Assembly: GCA_016218925.1 (NCBI GenBank)
Contig: JACRCR010000014.1
Location: forward strand, 1-42,867
Reading direction: 5' to 3'
From: Deltaproteobacteria bacterium
Lineage (GTDB): Bacteria > Desulfobacterota > Binatia > UBA1149 > CAITLU01
DNA: 42,867 nucleotides
In this document: one piece after another, positions 1 through 8,039 of the stretch
How the letters are laid out: each line of letters starts with the position of its first letter
Numbering within the stretch: position 1 is the stretch's first letter
Translations under genes and position numbers: made by a program
The notes under the pieces: model-generated
Seen by the model: the letters and a program-made list of their open reading frames with translations, nothing else
Told to the model about the DNA's origin: nothing
Database searches by the model: none

Positions 1-274
1 CGATGTTATTGATGAACAGGCCGTAGTTCAGCGTCACCGCGCCTGCCTTCTGCGCGACGTCGAGGGCCGCGTAGGGCCCAGGTGTAGCGCCATCCTTCAG
101 CACCACGTAGAGGTTGCTGAAATCGACGCCGCCGAGCAGCAGGCCGATCGGTGGCATCAACACGTCGGCGACCATACTGGCGATGATCTTGCCGAACGCG
201 CCGCCAATGACGATACCGACGGCCATGTCGACGACATTGCCGCGCATCGCGAATTCCTTGAACTCTTTGAACAT
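1..274 (-). CDS. mscL: Large-conductance mechanosensitive channel MscL (C-terminus cut by window edge)
   Basis: The reading frame begins [20 protein letters not shown], the typical MscL N-terminal amphipathic helix running into TM1 ([26 protein letters not shown]). The loop [12 protein letters not shown] and the start of TM2 ([10 protein letters not shown]) follow before the sequence leaves the window. MscL is a homopentameric inner-membrane pore that releases solutes on hypo-osmotic shock. The ATG at 272-274 is preceded by a strong Shine-Dalgarno (AAAGGAG), which fixes the start. About 91 residues of a usual 130-150 are visible. Identity is by recognisable family sequence and is secure. Confidence 0.95.
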   Translation of the reverse strand, partial: MFKEFKEFAMRGNVVDMAVGIVIGGAFGKIIASMVADVLMPPIGLLLGGVDFSNLYVVLKDGATPGPYAALDVAQKAGAVTLNYGLFINNI

Positions 275-350
275 CGCAGTCTCCTTTCGAGGCCCGACAT
301 CCGTCTGCTGCGGCGGCACATCGCCGGCGACGGTGCGCGCAAGGTGCCGC

Positions 351-1277
351 TCAGCCGCACACGGCGCGTTCTTCGAACTCCTCGGTCTCGAGCTGAATGG
401 TAACGTGCGTGATGCCGAAGCGCTGCTCCAGCATTGCCCGCACCGCGCAAAGAACCTTCTGTGAATCGGCCTCCGGCTGGATGACGACGTGCCCGGAAAG
501 CGACTCCATTCCGCTGGTGATCGTCCATACGTGCAGGTCGTGCACGCCCTGCACCGACTCGACCGCGGCGATCGAAGCATGGACCTGTGCAACATCGATG
601 TGACGAGGAGTGCCTTCCATCAGGACCCCGATCACCTCCCACAGCAGCGACAGGGCCGAGTAGACGACGAGCGTGGCGATCAGCACCGAGGCCGCCGGAT
701 CGGCCCAGCGCCAGTCGGCGATCCAGATCGCGCCGGCGGACACCATCGCGCCGATGCTTCCCAGAGCATCGCCGAGTACGTGCAGCCAGGCGCCGCGCAC
801 TCCGATGCCGTCTTCCTTGTGGCCGCCGAGAATGACCAGAGCGGCAACGTTTACGACCAAGCCTCCGGTAGCGATCGCCAGCGCGGTCGGCGCGCCGACC
901 TCGGGAGGCGCACCGAAACGGCGAAACGCCTCGAGGAAGATCCCGGTCGCCACCACTACCAGCGCGACCGCATTGACGAGCGCGCCGAGCACCTCCGCGC
1001 GGTGGTAGCCGTATGTGTGCGACGCGGTGGGTGCGCGGCGGGCGGCGCGCAGACCCGCCAGCGAGATCGCCAGCGCGGCGACGTCGGAAAGCATGTGCCC
1101 GGAATCGGCGAGCAGCGCCAGCGAGTTCGTGATCAGTCCGCCGGCCGCCTCGGCGAGCATGTAGACGAACGCGAGAACCAGCACCAGGCGAAGACGTGCC
1201 GACGTCTCGCGCTTGCTCGTGTCGCGCCGGGATCCGTTTGCGTCGTCGTGACCGTGGCAGGCGACGTGGTCGTTCAT
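351..1277 (-). CDS. Cation diffusion facilitator (CzcD/ZitB-type Zn/Co/Cd efflux)
   Basis: This 308-residue protein is a proton-coupled divalent metal exporter of the inner membrane. It has a short His-rich N-terminus ([12 protein letters not shown]) and about six hydrophobic segments. Both metal-site motifs are present: HMLSD in the second helix ([21 protein letters not shown]) and HVLGD in the fifth. The cytoplasmic ferredoxin-like C-terminal domain contains [20 protein letters not shown], typical of the CzcD subfamily. An open frame continues upstream, but the ATG at 1275-1277 is chosen because it gives normal CDF length and overlaps the stop of the upstream VWA gene (ATGA), implying translational coupling. 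The metal cannot be read from sequence; zinc is the usual substrate of this subfamily. Confidence 0.93.
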   Translation of the reverse strand: MNDHVACHGHDDANGSRRDTSKRETSARLRLVLVLAFVYMLAEAAGGLITNSLALLADSGHMLSDVAALAISLAGLRAARRAPTASHTYGYHRAEVLGALVNAVALVVVATGIFLEAFRRFGAPPEVGAPTALAIATGGLVVNVAALVILGGHKEDGIGVRGAWLHVLGDALGSIGAMVSAGAIWIADWRWADPAASVLIATLVVYSALSLLWEVIGVLMEGTPRHIDVAQVHASIAAVESVQGVHDLHVWTITSGMESLSGHVVIQPEADSQKVLCAVRAMLEQRFGITHVTIQLETEEFEERAVCG

Positions 1278-4200
1278 GGGCCGAGCATCGCGTCGACTTC
1301 GGGCCGGATCTCGCGCTCGATCGCCAGCGCCTCGTCCAACCGCTCCTGCACCTTGCCGCAGAAGTCGGGAAGCACGTCTCCCACGTTGCCGATCACCAGC
1401 GCCTTCTTCTTCAGGTCGATCACGATTTCGAGCCGGCTGACCAGCGCGTGACGGTCCCCCTCGGGCACCGAAACCGCGGTGCGCACTATCTGCAGGATAC
1501 GGCGCAACGCCAGCAGCGAGGCTTTGAGTTCGTCGACGCCTGCAGCCGCGTCGTCCGTGCAAACCAGCGCTCGGGCCTTCTCTTGCGCCTCGATAGCAGC
1601 GGTGAACGACCCGCCGCTGCTATGTCGACTGTCCTTGGAATCGCAGAAATCGGGGATCAGATCACCATCGCTGTCGCCGACTCCCTCGATGCGGTCGAGC
1701 AGTTCGTCATTGTCCGAGTCAGTGTCGAAGCGGTTCGGAGTGCCGTCGCCGTCGCTGTCGTTGCCGCATCGGTTCTCGACGACGTTGCGGATCCCGTCTG
1801 CGTCGCAGTCGCTGCTCGAGCAGGGCGGCGGGTCTCCGTCGGCCAGGAAGAACGATGCGGTCGTGCTGCGGTGAAACGGGACGACCCTTACCGGTGCACG
1901 CGCGGCACCGTCGAAGATCGCTTCGCCGAGCGCCGGCCGTGCGCGCTCGCCTACTTCGGCATCGACTCGCACCTCGTAAAGTCCACGCCCCGCCCACTTG
2001 TCGAAAGGTGCCTGCCAGCCCCGCGTGAACGGGTCGCGACGCAGCGGCACTTCCACATCGCTGCCGTCAGGCCCGTGCACGCGAGCGGTCACCACTACGT
2101 CGTCCTCGAGATCGGTCTCGTAAACCGGCGTCGCGCTGATTCGCACCACCGAACGCACCGACGCCAGTCGCGGCAGGACATCGGCCGACAGATCGGCAGC
2201 GTCATTTTCTACGAAGGCGACGAGTTCGCTCGCTTGAACTCCCGGCGCTCCCGCCAGCACGCGAAGACGCCAGCGGCCGGAATGCGGATCGGAGATTCGT
2301 ACCACCACGAAACCGGGCTCGGAACTGGTCTGCGGTGAAATGTCGTCGATGCGTTCGCCACCGGGACCTTTGAGGTCGAAGAGAAGCCGCCACGAATCGA
2401 TGCGGGTATTGCGCGTGCCGAGAAAAACGACGAGTTCGGAGGCTTGTTCCTCGACCTCGATGTCGAACTCCTTGGCGGTGGTCGCTCCGGCGCGTTTTCC
2501 TTCCCCGTCGCCAGGCCTGGCCACTGCGAACTGTGAGCGCGGCATCAACAGCGCCTCGCCGCGATGGCGAGCTGCGAGTTCGGCATAGACACCGGGAAGA
2601 TCGGTGGCTTCGGGGGCGGAGTACGTCATGCCCCCGCTGCGCGCAGACAGCGCCGACAGCGTCATCAGATCAGCGGAGCGATCCAGGCCCACCGTGAACA
2701 GCCGCAGCCGTGACGGCGACAGCAGTTGTTGCTCCCGACCCGGCGCAATGCCGACGTTGCTCGCGCCGTCGGTGAGAAACACGACTGTGCGGCTGCGCCC
2801 GAGCCTCTGCACGTCGGCGAGAGCTTCCTGCGTGCGCTCGAGTGCGGTGCCGAACGCCGTGTCACCGTCGGCGGTGAGGTTGCCGAGCACTGCGCCGAGC
2901 GCAGCGCGCCGCGGCGTCGTCAGGTCCTCCACCTCGGCGACGATGTCCGCGTCGGTGTGCAAGGCTACCATTCCGACCTGCACCTTGCGGCCCTGCTCTA
3001 GAGCCAGGAACGCGCGCAGCGCCAGACGCGCGAAATCCAGCCGCGAGTTCGAGCAAAGCTTCTCGTCGACGTTGCCGTCACCGTCATCATCGCGCCCGTT
3101 GTCGCACAGTTCGCCGACGTGCGGATCGGCCGCCGCGGCCATGCTCAGCGACGTGTCGATCACCAGCACGACCTGGTCGCTCCCCATCACGTCGTTGATG
3201 AAATCGGGAGCAGCGCGACACGCCGCCGGCGGGTCGATGGAAGGGAGACCGGCTGGAGCCGCAAGGAATGGGTAGTTGGCCACCAGCGTTTCCCAGTCCG
3301 AAACCCCACCGTGCAGCAGACTCTGCTCCGTCGTCTCCCAGCGGCCGGTGCGCGAGTTCCAACTCGTGGCGCAGTGAGGCGCGCCGCAACCCGGGAGCCC
3401 GTCGAACGTCATCGCCACCTTGACGTTTCCCGCTCCCACCATCTGCAATCCGTCGAACCCGGTACCCGGACCCGTGACACCGCTGGCGTCCAGCGTCCCC
3501 ACATCGACGGCGACGTCGAACGGCACTCCGTCCGAGCGCGCCGTCAACTTGAACGTGAGCGACGGCGGCGTGACGCCAGCGAGCGAAAAATCGTCATTGA
3601 ACCGCAGCGTCCACGTTCGTAGCACGCGCACTTCGCCGCGCTTACCGCCGAGGTCGCCGCCATCGGCTGCGATGCTGAGCTGCCAGACCAGCGGCTCCAC
3701 GTGCGTCAGATAGGAAAACAGCTGATACCCCGGCAGCGTACCGCTCGAGTCGACTGCCTCGACCTGCTGATACCAGCTCGACGTCGCGCGCGCGGTGAGG
3801 AAGTCCGAGGAATCGAAGCGCGTGAGTGGCTCGGCGGTCTTCGGGAGCAGACCGCGAAACTGGATACGCGAGAGCGACTGCGGCCGCGGGCATGCGTCGC
3901 CTTCACCGCGCAGGCGATCGTGGTTGGCGGCCACACTGAACTCGCTCGCCAGTGCCGCCGTGCACGCGGCCCCTCCGCACTCGTCGCTGCGCAGGCACGA
4001 CTGTCCGGCCAGCGGCCCATCGGCGCAGCGCATACCGCCGGCGGACTGCATCAACGAATGGTTGACCTCGCTCAGCGTGTCGGCCTCGAAACCGGGGCCG
4101 ATCCCGCAGGCGCCGCCGCGCCGGCGCTGCTCGTCATACTGATCGCCAAGACCGAACGCGTGGTGGCCCAGCAGGTGGGCGAGTTGGTCGGGCCTTGCCT

Positions 4201-4597
4201 GCGCCGGCCAGAACACGTCCATGTGACTGCCGAAGCGGCGCAGCCCGCTACCGTCCGCGAAGTAGGATCCGCCCGAGCGCGCGCTCTGGGGCAGGAACCA
4301 GAACCCTGCCAGTTCCTCATCCGCCGGCGAAGTGGAGAAGCGGACCTCGCCGATGCGTACCTGGGCCTCGGTGGCGTCGCAGACGAGGTCGGCCATGTGA
4401 GTCAGTGCGGCCTGGGCCTCGGCGAGCTGCTGGTAGGTGGGCGTGTAGCGGAACGCGACCTGCAGGGTGGCACGTCCGCTCGGATCCTCGAGCCCCGCCG
4501 ACCCCGCCAGCGAGCTCGACACGCCAAGCGCAACAACCGCCGCCGCGACCGCGGTCAGACGAACCGCCGGCGACAGCGTCCCGACCCGCGCCGACAC
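1274..4597 (-). CDS. Secreted VWA-domain protein with degenerate CLCA-like metalloprotease motif and TSP3 calcium repeats
   Basis: The protein is about 1107 residues from the GTG at 4595-4597; the open frame extends to 4795. The GTG is preferred because GAGGGG lies just upstream and it puts a signal peptide (RLTAVAAAVVALGVSSSLAGSAG) near the N-terminus. Near residues 137-153 is AHLLGHHAFGLGDQYDE, which matches the HExxHxxGxxDEY signature of CLCA-type proteases but has Leu for the catalytic Glu. A VWA domain follows with MIDAS residues DTSLS (about 480), DGDTAFG and LTDGAS (about 610). A loop CDNGRDDDGDGNVDEKLC is inserted right after the first MIDAS motif. Residues about 929-980 carry TSP3/EF-like DxDxDG loops, followed by a helical C-terminus with two Cys. 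No LPXTG, PEP-CTERM or MYXO-CTERM signal is visible. A calcium-binding adhesin or scaffold role is inferred. Confidence 0.85.
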   Translation of the reverse strand: MSARVGTLSPAVRLTAVAAAVVALGVSSSLAGSAGLEDPSGRATLQVAFRYTPTYQQLAEAQAALTHMADLVCDATEAQVRIGEVRFSTSPADEELAGFWFLPQSARSGGSYFADGSGLRRFGSHMDVFWPAQARPDQLAHLLGHHAFGLGDQYDEQRRRGGACGIGPGFEADTLSEVNHSLMQSAGGMRCADGPLAGQSCLRSDECGGAACTAALASEFSVAANHDRLRGEGDACPRPQSLSRIQFRGLLPKTAEPLTRFDSSDFLTARATSSWYQQVEAVDSSGTLPGYQLFSYLTHVEPLVWQLSIAADGGDLGGKRGEVRVLRTWTLRFNDDFSLAGVTPPSLTFKLTARSDGVPFDVAVDVGTLDASGVTGPGTGFDGLQMVGAGNVKVAMTFDGLPGCGAPHCATSWNSRTGRWETTEQSLLHGGVSDWETLVANYPFLAAPAGLPSIDPPAACRAAPDFINDVMGSDQVVLVIDTSLSMAAAADPHVGELCDNGRDDDGDGNVDEKLCSNSRLDFARLALRAFLALEQGRKVQVGMVALHTDADIVAEVEDLTTPRRAALGAVLGNLTADGDTAFGTALERTQEALADVQRLGRSRTVVFLTDGASNVGIAPGREQQLLSPSRLRLFTVGLDRSADLMTLSALSARSGGMTYSAPEATDLPGVYAELAARHRGEALLMPRSQFAVARPGDGEGKRAGATTAKEFDIEVEEQASELVVFLGTRNTRIDSWRLLFDLKGPGGERIDDISPQTSSEPGFVVVRISDPHSGRWRLRVLAGAPGVQASELVAFVENDAADLSADVLPRLASVRSVVRISATPVYETDLEDDVVVTARVHGPDGSDVEVPLRRDPFTRGWQAPFDKWAGRGLYEVRVDAEVGERARPALGEAIFDGAARAPVRVVPFHRSTTASFFLADGDPPPCSSSDCDADGIRNVVENRCGNDSDGDGTPNRFDTDSDNDELLDRIEGVGDSDGDLIPDFCDSKDSRHSSGGSFTAAIEAQEKARALVCTDDAAAGVDELKASLLALRRILQIVRTAVSVPEGDRHALVSRLEIVIDLKKKALVIGNVGDVLPDFCGKVQERLDEALAIEREIRPEVDAMLGP

Positions 4598-4661
4598 CCG
4601 CCCCCTCAAGCCCTGTCTCCGTCTGGTTCCATTCGGCGCAACGACACGCCGACGATAGAAG

Positions 4662-4677
4662 CCCCACCGCAGTAGGG
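4662..4677 (-). promoter_or_regulatory. Shared upstream element CCCTACT..GTGGGG (copy 1)
   Basis: Read on the minus strand this is CCCTACTGCGGTGGGG, an imperfect dyad about 65 nt upstream of the chosen GTG of the VWA gene. A very similar string (CCCTACTTGTGGG) lies upstream of the neighbouring DUF4215 protein at 7909-7921. Being in front of two functionally similar surface-protein genes suggests a shared regulator or sigma factor, but only two copies are visible and no binding protein can be named. Confidence 0.3.
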
Positions 4678-4825
4678 CAAGCACGCGTCCCAAGAACGCG
4701 GCAGTCCGTTCACAACGGTCCAGATGGAAGGCGGAGGTCGATCCTGGGCGGCGGAGGCGTAGAGCTACGTCGTAGCGCCCGGGGACGACGTCCAACGCCG
4801 CAGCCGGGCCTCTCTCGACGGACTG

Positions 4826-7800
4826 CTATGGTTGCTGAGTCAGGAATGGATCGGTATCGACCGGACCCCTCACATGGCTCTGCGGATCCATCGTGCACCA
4901 GTAGTTGTTCTCGGCCATGATCGTGTTGACGGTCACGTTGTCGACCTCGCGCGGGTTGCCTTGCGGGGCGAGATTGTCGCACAGCACGTTGCGGCCGGGA
5001 CTGCTCACCACCTGGCCGTCGATCGTGATGCTTCCGCCTCCGAGATCGAGCTGGGCGGTGTTATCCATGCCCACGCCGCCCAGGCCCAGGTCGGACGTGC
5101 TCAGACCGCCATTGTAGCGAACCACATTGTCCCACATCGAAACGCGCGAATTGGCCTGGGCCAGCAGGCCGCGGAACTCGTTGTTGACGAAGGTGTTGCC
5201 CCACACCAGGCCCTGCACGTCACCGTCGAAGCGCACGCCGTTGTCGCAACCGTCCAGTTCCGATCCCGTCATGTGCACGACCTGCGTGTCGCCGGGGCCG
5301 GTGCTGAACCTGGGACCCAGGCAGCGGAAAATGCCGGAGGCATAGAAGCCTTCCATCCGCGTGTACTCGATCAGATACCGTCCTGCGTTGGTCATCCGGA
5401 TCGGCTGCTGGCAATCGGTGAAGAGACTGTCGCGCACGATCGCGTTGTAGTGGTCGCGCAGTTTCGGATCCGAGGCGGTCGCCGAGAACACGCCGTAGTT
5501 CTGCATGCACTTGCCGCACGCGGTCTTGGCCCAGATGCCGGTGTACAAGTTGCCGACTCCCGAGTTGTTGCCCATCGAATCGTCGCAGACGCGCTCGAAG
5601 GTCATGTTCTCTACGGTGTTGTCGTTGCCGCCGGTCTTGATGCCGTCGAAGAAGTAACGCACCGTCAGGTTGCGCACCGTCATGTTATTGCCGTTCAGGG
5701 CCATGAACAGGGTGCCGCTGTTGACGTTCGGGCACGAACAGGTGCCGTCGGGATCGAGCGGAACGCGGCAATCGCCGGCCGGAATCGTGCGGCCCCAGCA
5801 CTTGGGATCCATCTCGAAGGTGATGTTGCGATCGAGTCCATCGACTACCAGCCCGTTGCAGCTGTTCTGGCGCGGGCCGTTGCCGGTGTCAGCGATCAGG
5901 ATGGTGGTGTTGGAGCAATCGAACGTGATCGCACGGCCCGCGCCGCCGCAGCTCTGCAGCGCCGTGTGGAACGCGGCTTCGGTACACGCGATCGGGCACG
6001 CGTAGGTTCCGGGCAGATTGTCGCAGGGGTTGGCACCGCACGGATTGCTCGCGCACTCGTCTATGTCCTGACACGTAGAACCCACCAGCGTGTAGCCCGC
6101 GTTGCAGGTACACGCGGTGTAGCCGGCGTTGGGGCTGGATCCGGCCGGGCAGTACATGCACGCAGCGACGCCGCCGACCAGTCCGCAAGTCTCGCGCTGG
6201 CACGACGCGGAGCAGCCGTCCGCGCTCACGGCGTTGCCGTCGTCGCATTCTTCGAGGACCTGCCGGCGCCCGTCGCCGCAGGACTCGAGGTGGCAGATGT
6301 CGTTGCATCCGTCGTTGGGGGTCGTGTTGCCGTCGTCGCACTGCTCGCCGAGAGTCGCGTTGACGGTGCCGTCGCCGCAAACCGCGGGAGTGCAGTCGGA
6401 GTCGCAGGTAGCGGACTCGCCGCCATCGTCGCACTGCTCGCCGGCCAGGCCGTTGAGCGTTGCGTCGCCGCAAACCGCGAGCGTGCAGTCGGCGTCGCAG
6501 CTCGCCGAAGCGCCGGCGGTGTCGCACTGCTCGCCGGCCGCGGCGTTCGGAGTTGCGTCGCCGCAAACCGCGGTCGTGCAGTCGGAGTCGCAGGCGGCCG
6601 AGTTACCGGCTGTATCGCACTGCTCACCGGCCGCGGCGTTGAAGGTGCCGTCGCCGCAGACCGCGTTCGTGCAGTCGGCGTCGCAGGTGGCCGAAGCGCC
6701 CGCGGTGTCGCACTGCTCGCCGTGCGCCGAGTTGAAGGTACCGTCACCGCAAACCGCGGGGGTACAGTCGGAGTCGCAGGTCGCCGAGTTGCCGGCGGTG
6801 TCGCACTGCTCACCGGCCGCAGCGTTGAAGGTGCCGTCGCCGCAAACTGCGCTCGTGCAGTCGGCGTCGCAGGTGGCCGAAGCGCCCGCGGTGTCGCACT
6901 GCTCGCCGGCGGTCGTGTTGGGCGTCCCGTCACCGCAGGCCACCGGCGTGCAGTCGACGTCACAAGTCGCGCTCTCGCCGCCGTGATCGCAGATCTCGCC
7001 CGACTGCAAGACTGCGTTGCCGCACTCCTCGATGATGCAGTTCTGATCGCAGCCGTCGCCGTTGGCCAGGTTGCCGTCGTCGCACTCTTCGTTGTTGTCG
7101 ATCTGAACGACGCCATTGCCACAACGCAGCGTGAACGTGCAGTCGGGCTCGCAGCCGTCGCCGCTGACCTGGTTACCGTCGTCGCACGACTCGAAACCGG
7201 CGGCGACACCGTCCCCGCAGTTCACATGCAGCAAGGCCCCCTGGGCATCGATCGCGTCTTCGACGCCCGCGGCAACCGTCGCAAAATCGCCGGTCGTGCA
7301 CGCCGCCAGCAGGCCGGCTTTCGTCCACGAACTACTGAACGCCGCGCGCGGCTTGGCTGCGCACGCATCTAGTTCCTGCGGGGTCGAACCGAAGCCGCGC
7401 CGGACGCAGGTCGCGTACTTGCCGGCGTACTTGGACAGCGCCAGCGAACGCTTCTGAACGCACGGATTCGGCAGCGTATTGGACGCGAAGATCGCCGAGG
7501 TCACCAGGCCGTCCTGCCAGGCGGCGGGTCCGTCCAGGGCCAGGCTCTGCAAATCGCCGGGACAAGTGAAAGCTGAGTCGGCGGCGCTCTCGTCGGCCAG
7601 TCCGATGCGGAAGTCGGCACCGGCCGCTGCGCTGGCCATGCAGCTATTGAATGTGGAGACCGAGCCGCCCTTGGCGAGCCCGCCGTGGCAACGGCCGAGG
7701 CTCTTGGCGTGATAGAGCGAAGCGCCCATCTTGCCCGAATAGCACCGCAACTCTTCGCTGCTCTGTGCCATGGCCCCGGTCGCACCGGCCAGCGTTGCGA

Positions 7801-7879
7801 CGCCAGCGACGACGAGAGTCGCCGCCCACGTCAGTTGGTACCTACGCCCTTTGTCCGCCCCGTGTCTGGTCATCATCAC
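4826..7879 (-). CDS. Secreted DUF4215-repeat / EGF-like / beta-helix surface protein
   Basis: The protein has 1017 residues. A signal peptide (TWAATLVVAGVATLAGATGAMAQ) ends near residue 38. A Cys-containing helical region follows to about residue 220. Residues about 225-600 hold Cys-rich DUF4215-type repeats (VSGDGCEPDC, CDDGNLANGDGCDQNC), including six near-identical 31-residue units built on CGDGTxNxxAGEQCDTAG. An EGF-like calcium motif (DIDECASNPCGANPCDN) lies near residue 605. From about 640 to the end is a right-handed parallel beta-helix of the pectate-lyase fold type with NNMTVRNLTVRYFFDGIKTGG and NTVENMTFERV. No enzyme active site was recognised. A shorter paralogue with the same domain order lies at 27915-29993. 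The start has three consecutive Met codons, so the exact first residue is uncertain. The cell-surface or extracellular role is inferred. Confidence 0.88.
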   Translation of the reverse strand: MMMTRHGADKGRRYQLTWAATLVVAGVATLAGATGAMAQSSEELRCYSGKMGASLYHAKSLGRCHGGLAKGGSVSTFNSCMASAAAGADFRIGLADESAADSAFTCPGDLQSLALDGPAAWQDGLVTSAIFASNTLPNPCVQKRSLALSKYAGKYATCVRRGFGSTPQELDACAAKPRAAFSSSWTKAGLLAACTTGDFATVAAGVEDAIDAQGALLHVNCGDGVAAGFESCDDGNQVSGDGCEPDCTFTLRCGNGVVQIDNNEECDDGNLANGDGCDQNCIIEECGNAVLQSGEICDHGGESATCDVDCTPVACGDGTPNTTAGEQCDTAGASATCDADCTSAVCGDGTFNAAAGEQCDTAGNSATCDSDCTPAVCGDGTFNSAHGEQCDTAGASATCDADCTNAVCGDGTFNAAAGEQCDTAGNSAACDSDCTTAVCGDATPNAAAGEQCDTAGASASCDADCTLAVCGDATLNGLAGEQCDDGGESATCDSDCTPAVCGDGTVNATLGEQCDDGNTTPNDGCNDICHLESCGDGRRQVLEECDDGNAVSADGCSASCQRETCGLVGGVAACMYCPAGSSPNAGYTACTCNAGYTLVGSTCQDIDECASNPCGANPCDNLPGTYACPIACTEAAFHTALQSCGGAGRAITFDCSNTTILIADTGNGPRQNSCNGLVVDGLDRNITFEMDPKCWGRTIPAGDCRVPLDPDGTCSCPNVNSGTLFMALNGNNMTVRNLTVRYFFDGIKTGGNDNTVENMTFERVCDDSMGNNSGVGNLYTGIWAKTACGKCMQNYGVFSATASDPKLRDHYNAIVRDSLFTDCQQPIRMTNAGRYLIEYTRMEGFYASGIFRCLGPRFSTGPGDTQVVHMTGSELDGCDNGVRFDGDVQGLVWGNTFVNNEFRGLLAQANSRVSMWDNVVRYNGGLSTSDLGLGGVGMDNTAQLDLGGGSITIDGQVVSSPGRNVLCDNLAPQGNPREVDNVTVNTIMAENNYWCTMDPQSHVRGPVDTDPFLTQQP
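6390..6950 (-). repeat. Six 93-bp tandem coding repeats, alternating two types
   Basis: Six 31-codon units lie head to tail inside the DUF4215 protein gene. Each reads approximately CGDGTxNxxxGEQCDxxGxS, then ATCDxDCT. Reading along the protein, units alternate between a type ending ATCDADCT and a type ending ATCDSDCT, so the repeating unit is effectively a 186-bp dimer. This is a coding repeat, not a CRISPR array: spacing is constant, and the frame and Cys pattern are preserved. Confidence 0.8.
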
Positions 7880-7908
7880 GCGGGCGATTTAAGCCCCGAT
7901 CCCGTCAG

Positions 7909-7921
7909 CCCACAAGTAGGG
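7909..7921 (-). promoter_or_regulatory. Shared upstream element CCCTACTTGTGGG (copy 2)
   Basis: On the minus strand this reads CCCTACTTGTGGG and sits about 30 nt upstream of the DUF4215/beta-helix gene start, within its likely promoter or leader. It resembles the string upstream of the VWA gene at 4662-4677. Its function is unknown. Confidence 0.3.
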
Positions 7922-7958
7922 TATTCGCGAAACGCGCACGAAATCCAGAGCTTGGCGC

Positions 7959-7972
7959 TTAACATCCGTTAA
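7959..7972. promoter_or_regulatory. Small inverted repeat in the divergent intergenic region
   Basis: TTAAC and GTTAA arms are separated by ATCC, in the 160-bp divergent gap between the DUF4215 protein gene and the peroxiredoxin gene. The local sequence is AT-richer than its surroundings, as expected near promoters. It could be an operator, but 5-bp arms are weak evidence. Confidence 0.2.
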
Positions 7973-8039
7973 ATTGCAGTAGCGCTTGAGAACCCCGGAC
8001 TTCTCGCCGACACTGTGCGCCGCACCAGGAGAACGCAGC

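Noticed and set aside
6390-6950. CRISPR-like regular repeats
   Set aside because: The 93-bp units are contiguous, in frame and encode Cys-rich DUF4215 repeats with no spacers.
4832-7372. 846-codon plus-strand frame opposite the DUF4215 gene
   Set aside because: Antisense shadow of the Cys-rich repeats; its apparent repeats mirror those of the real gene.
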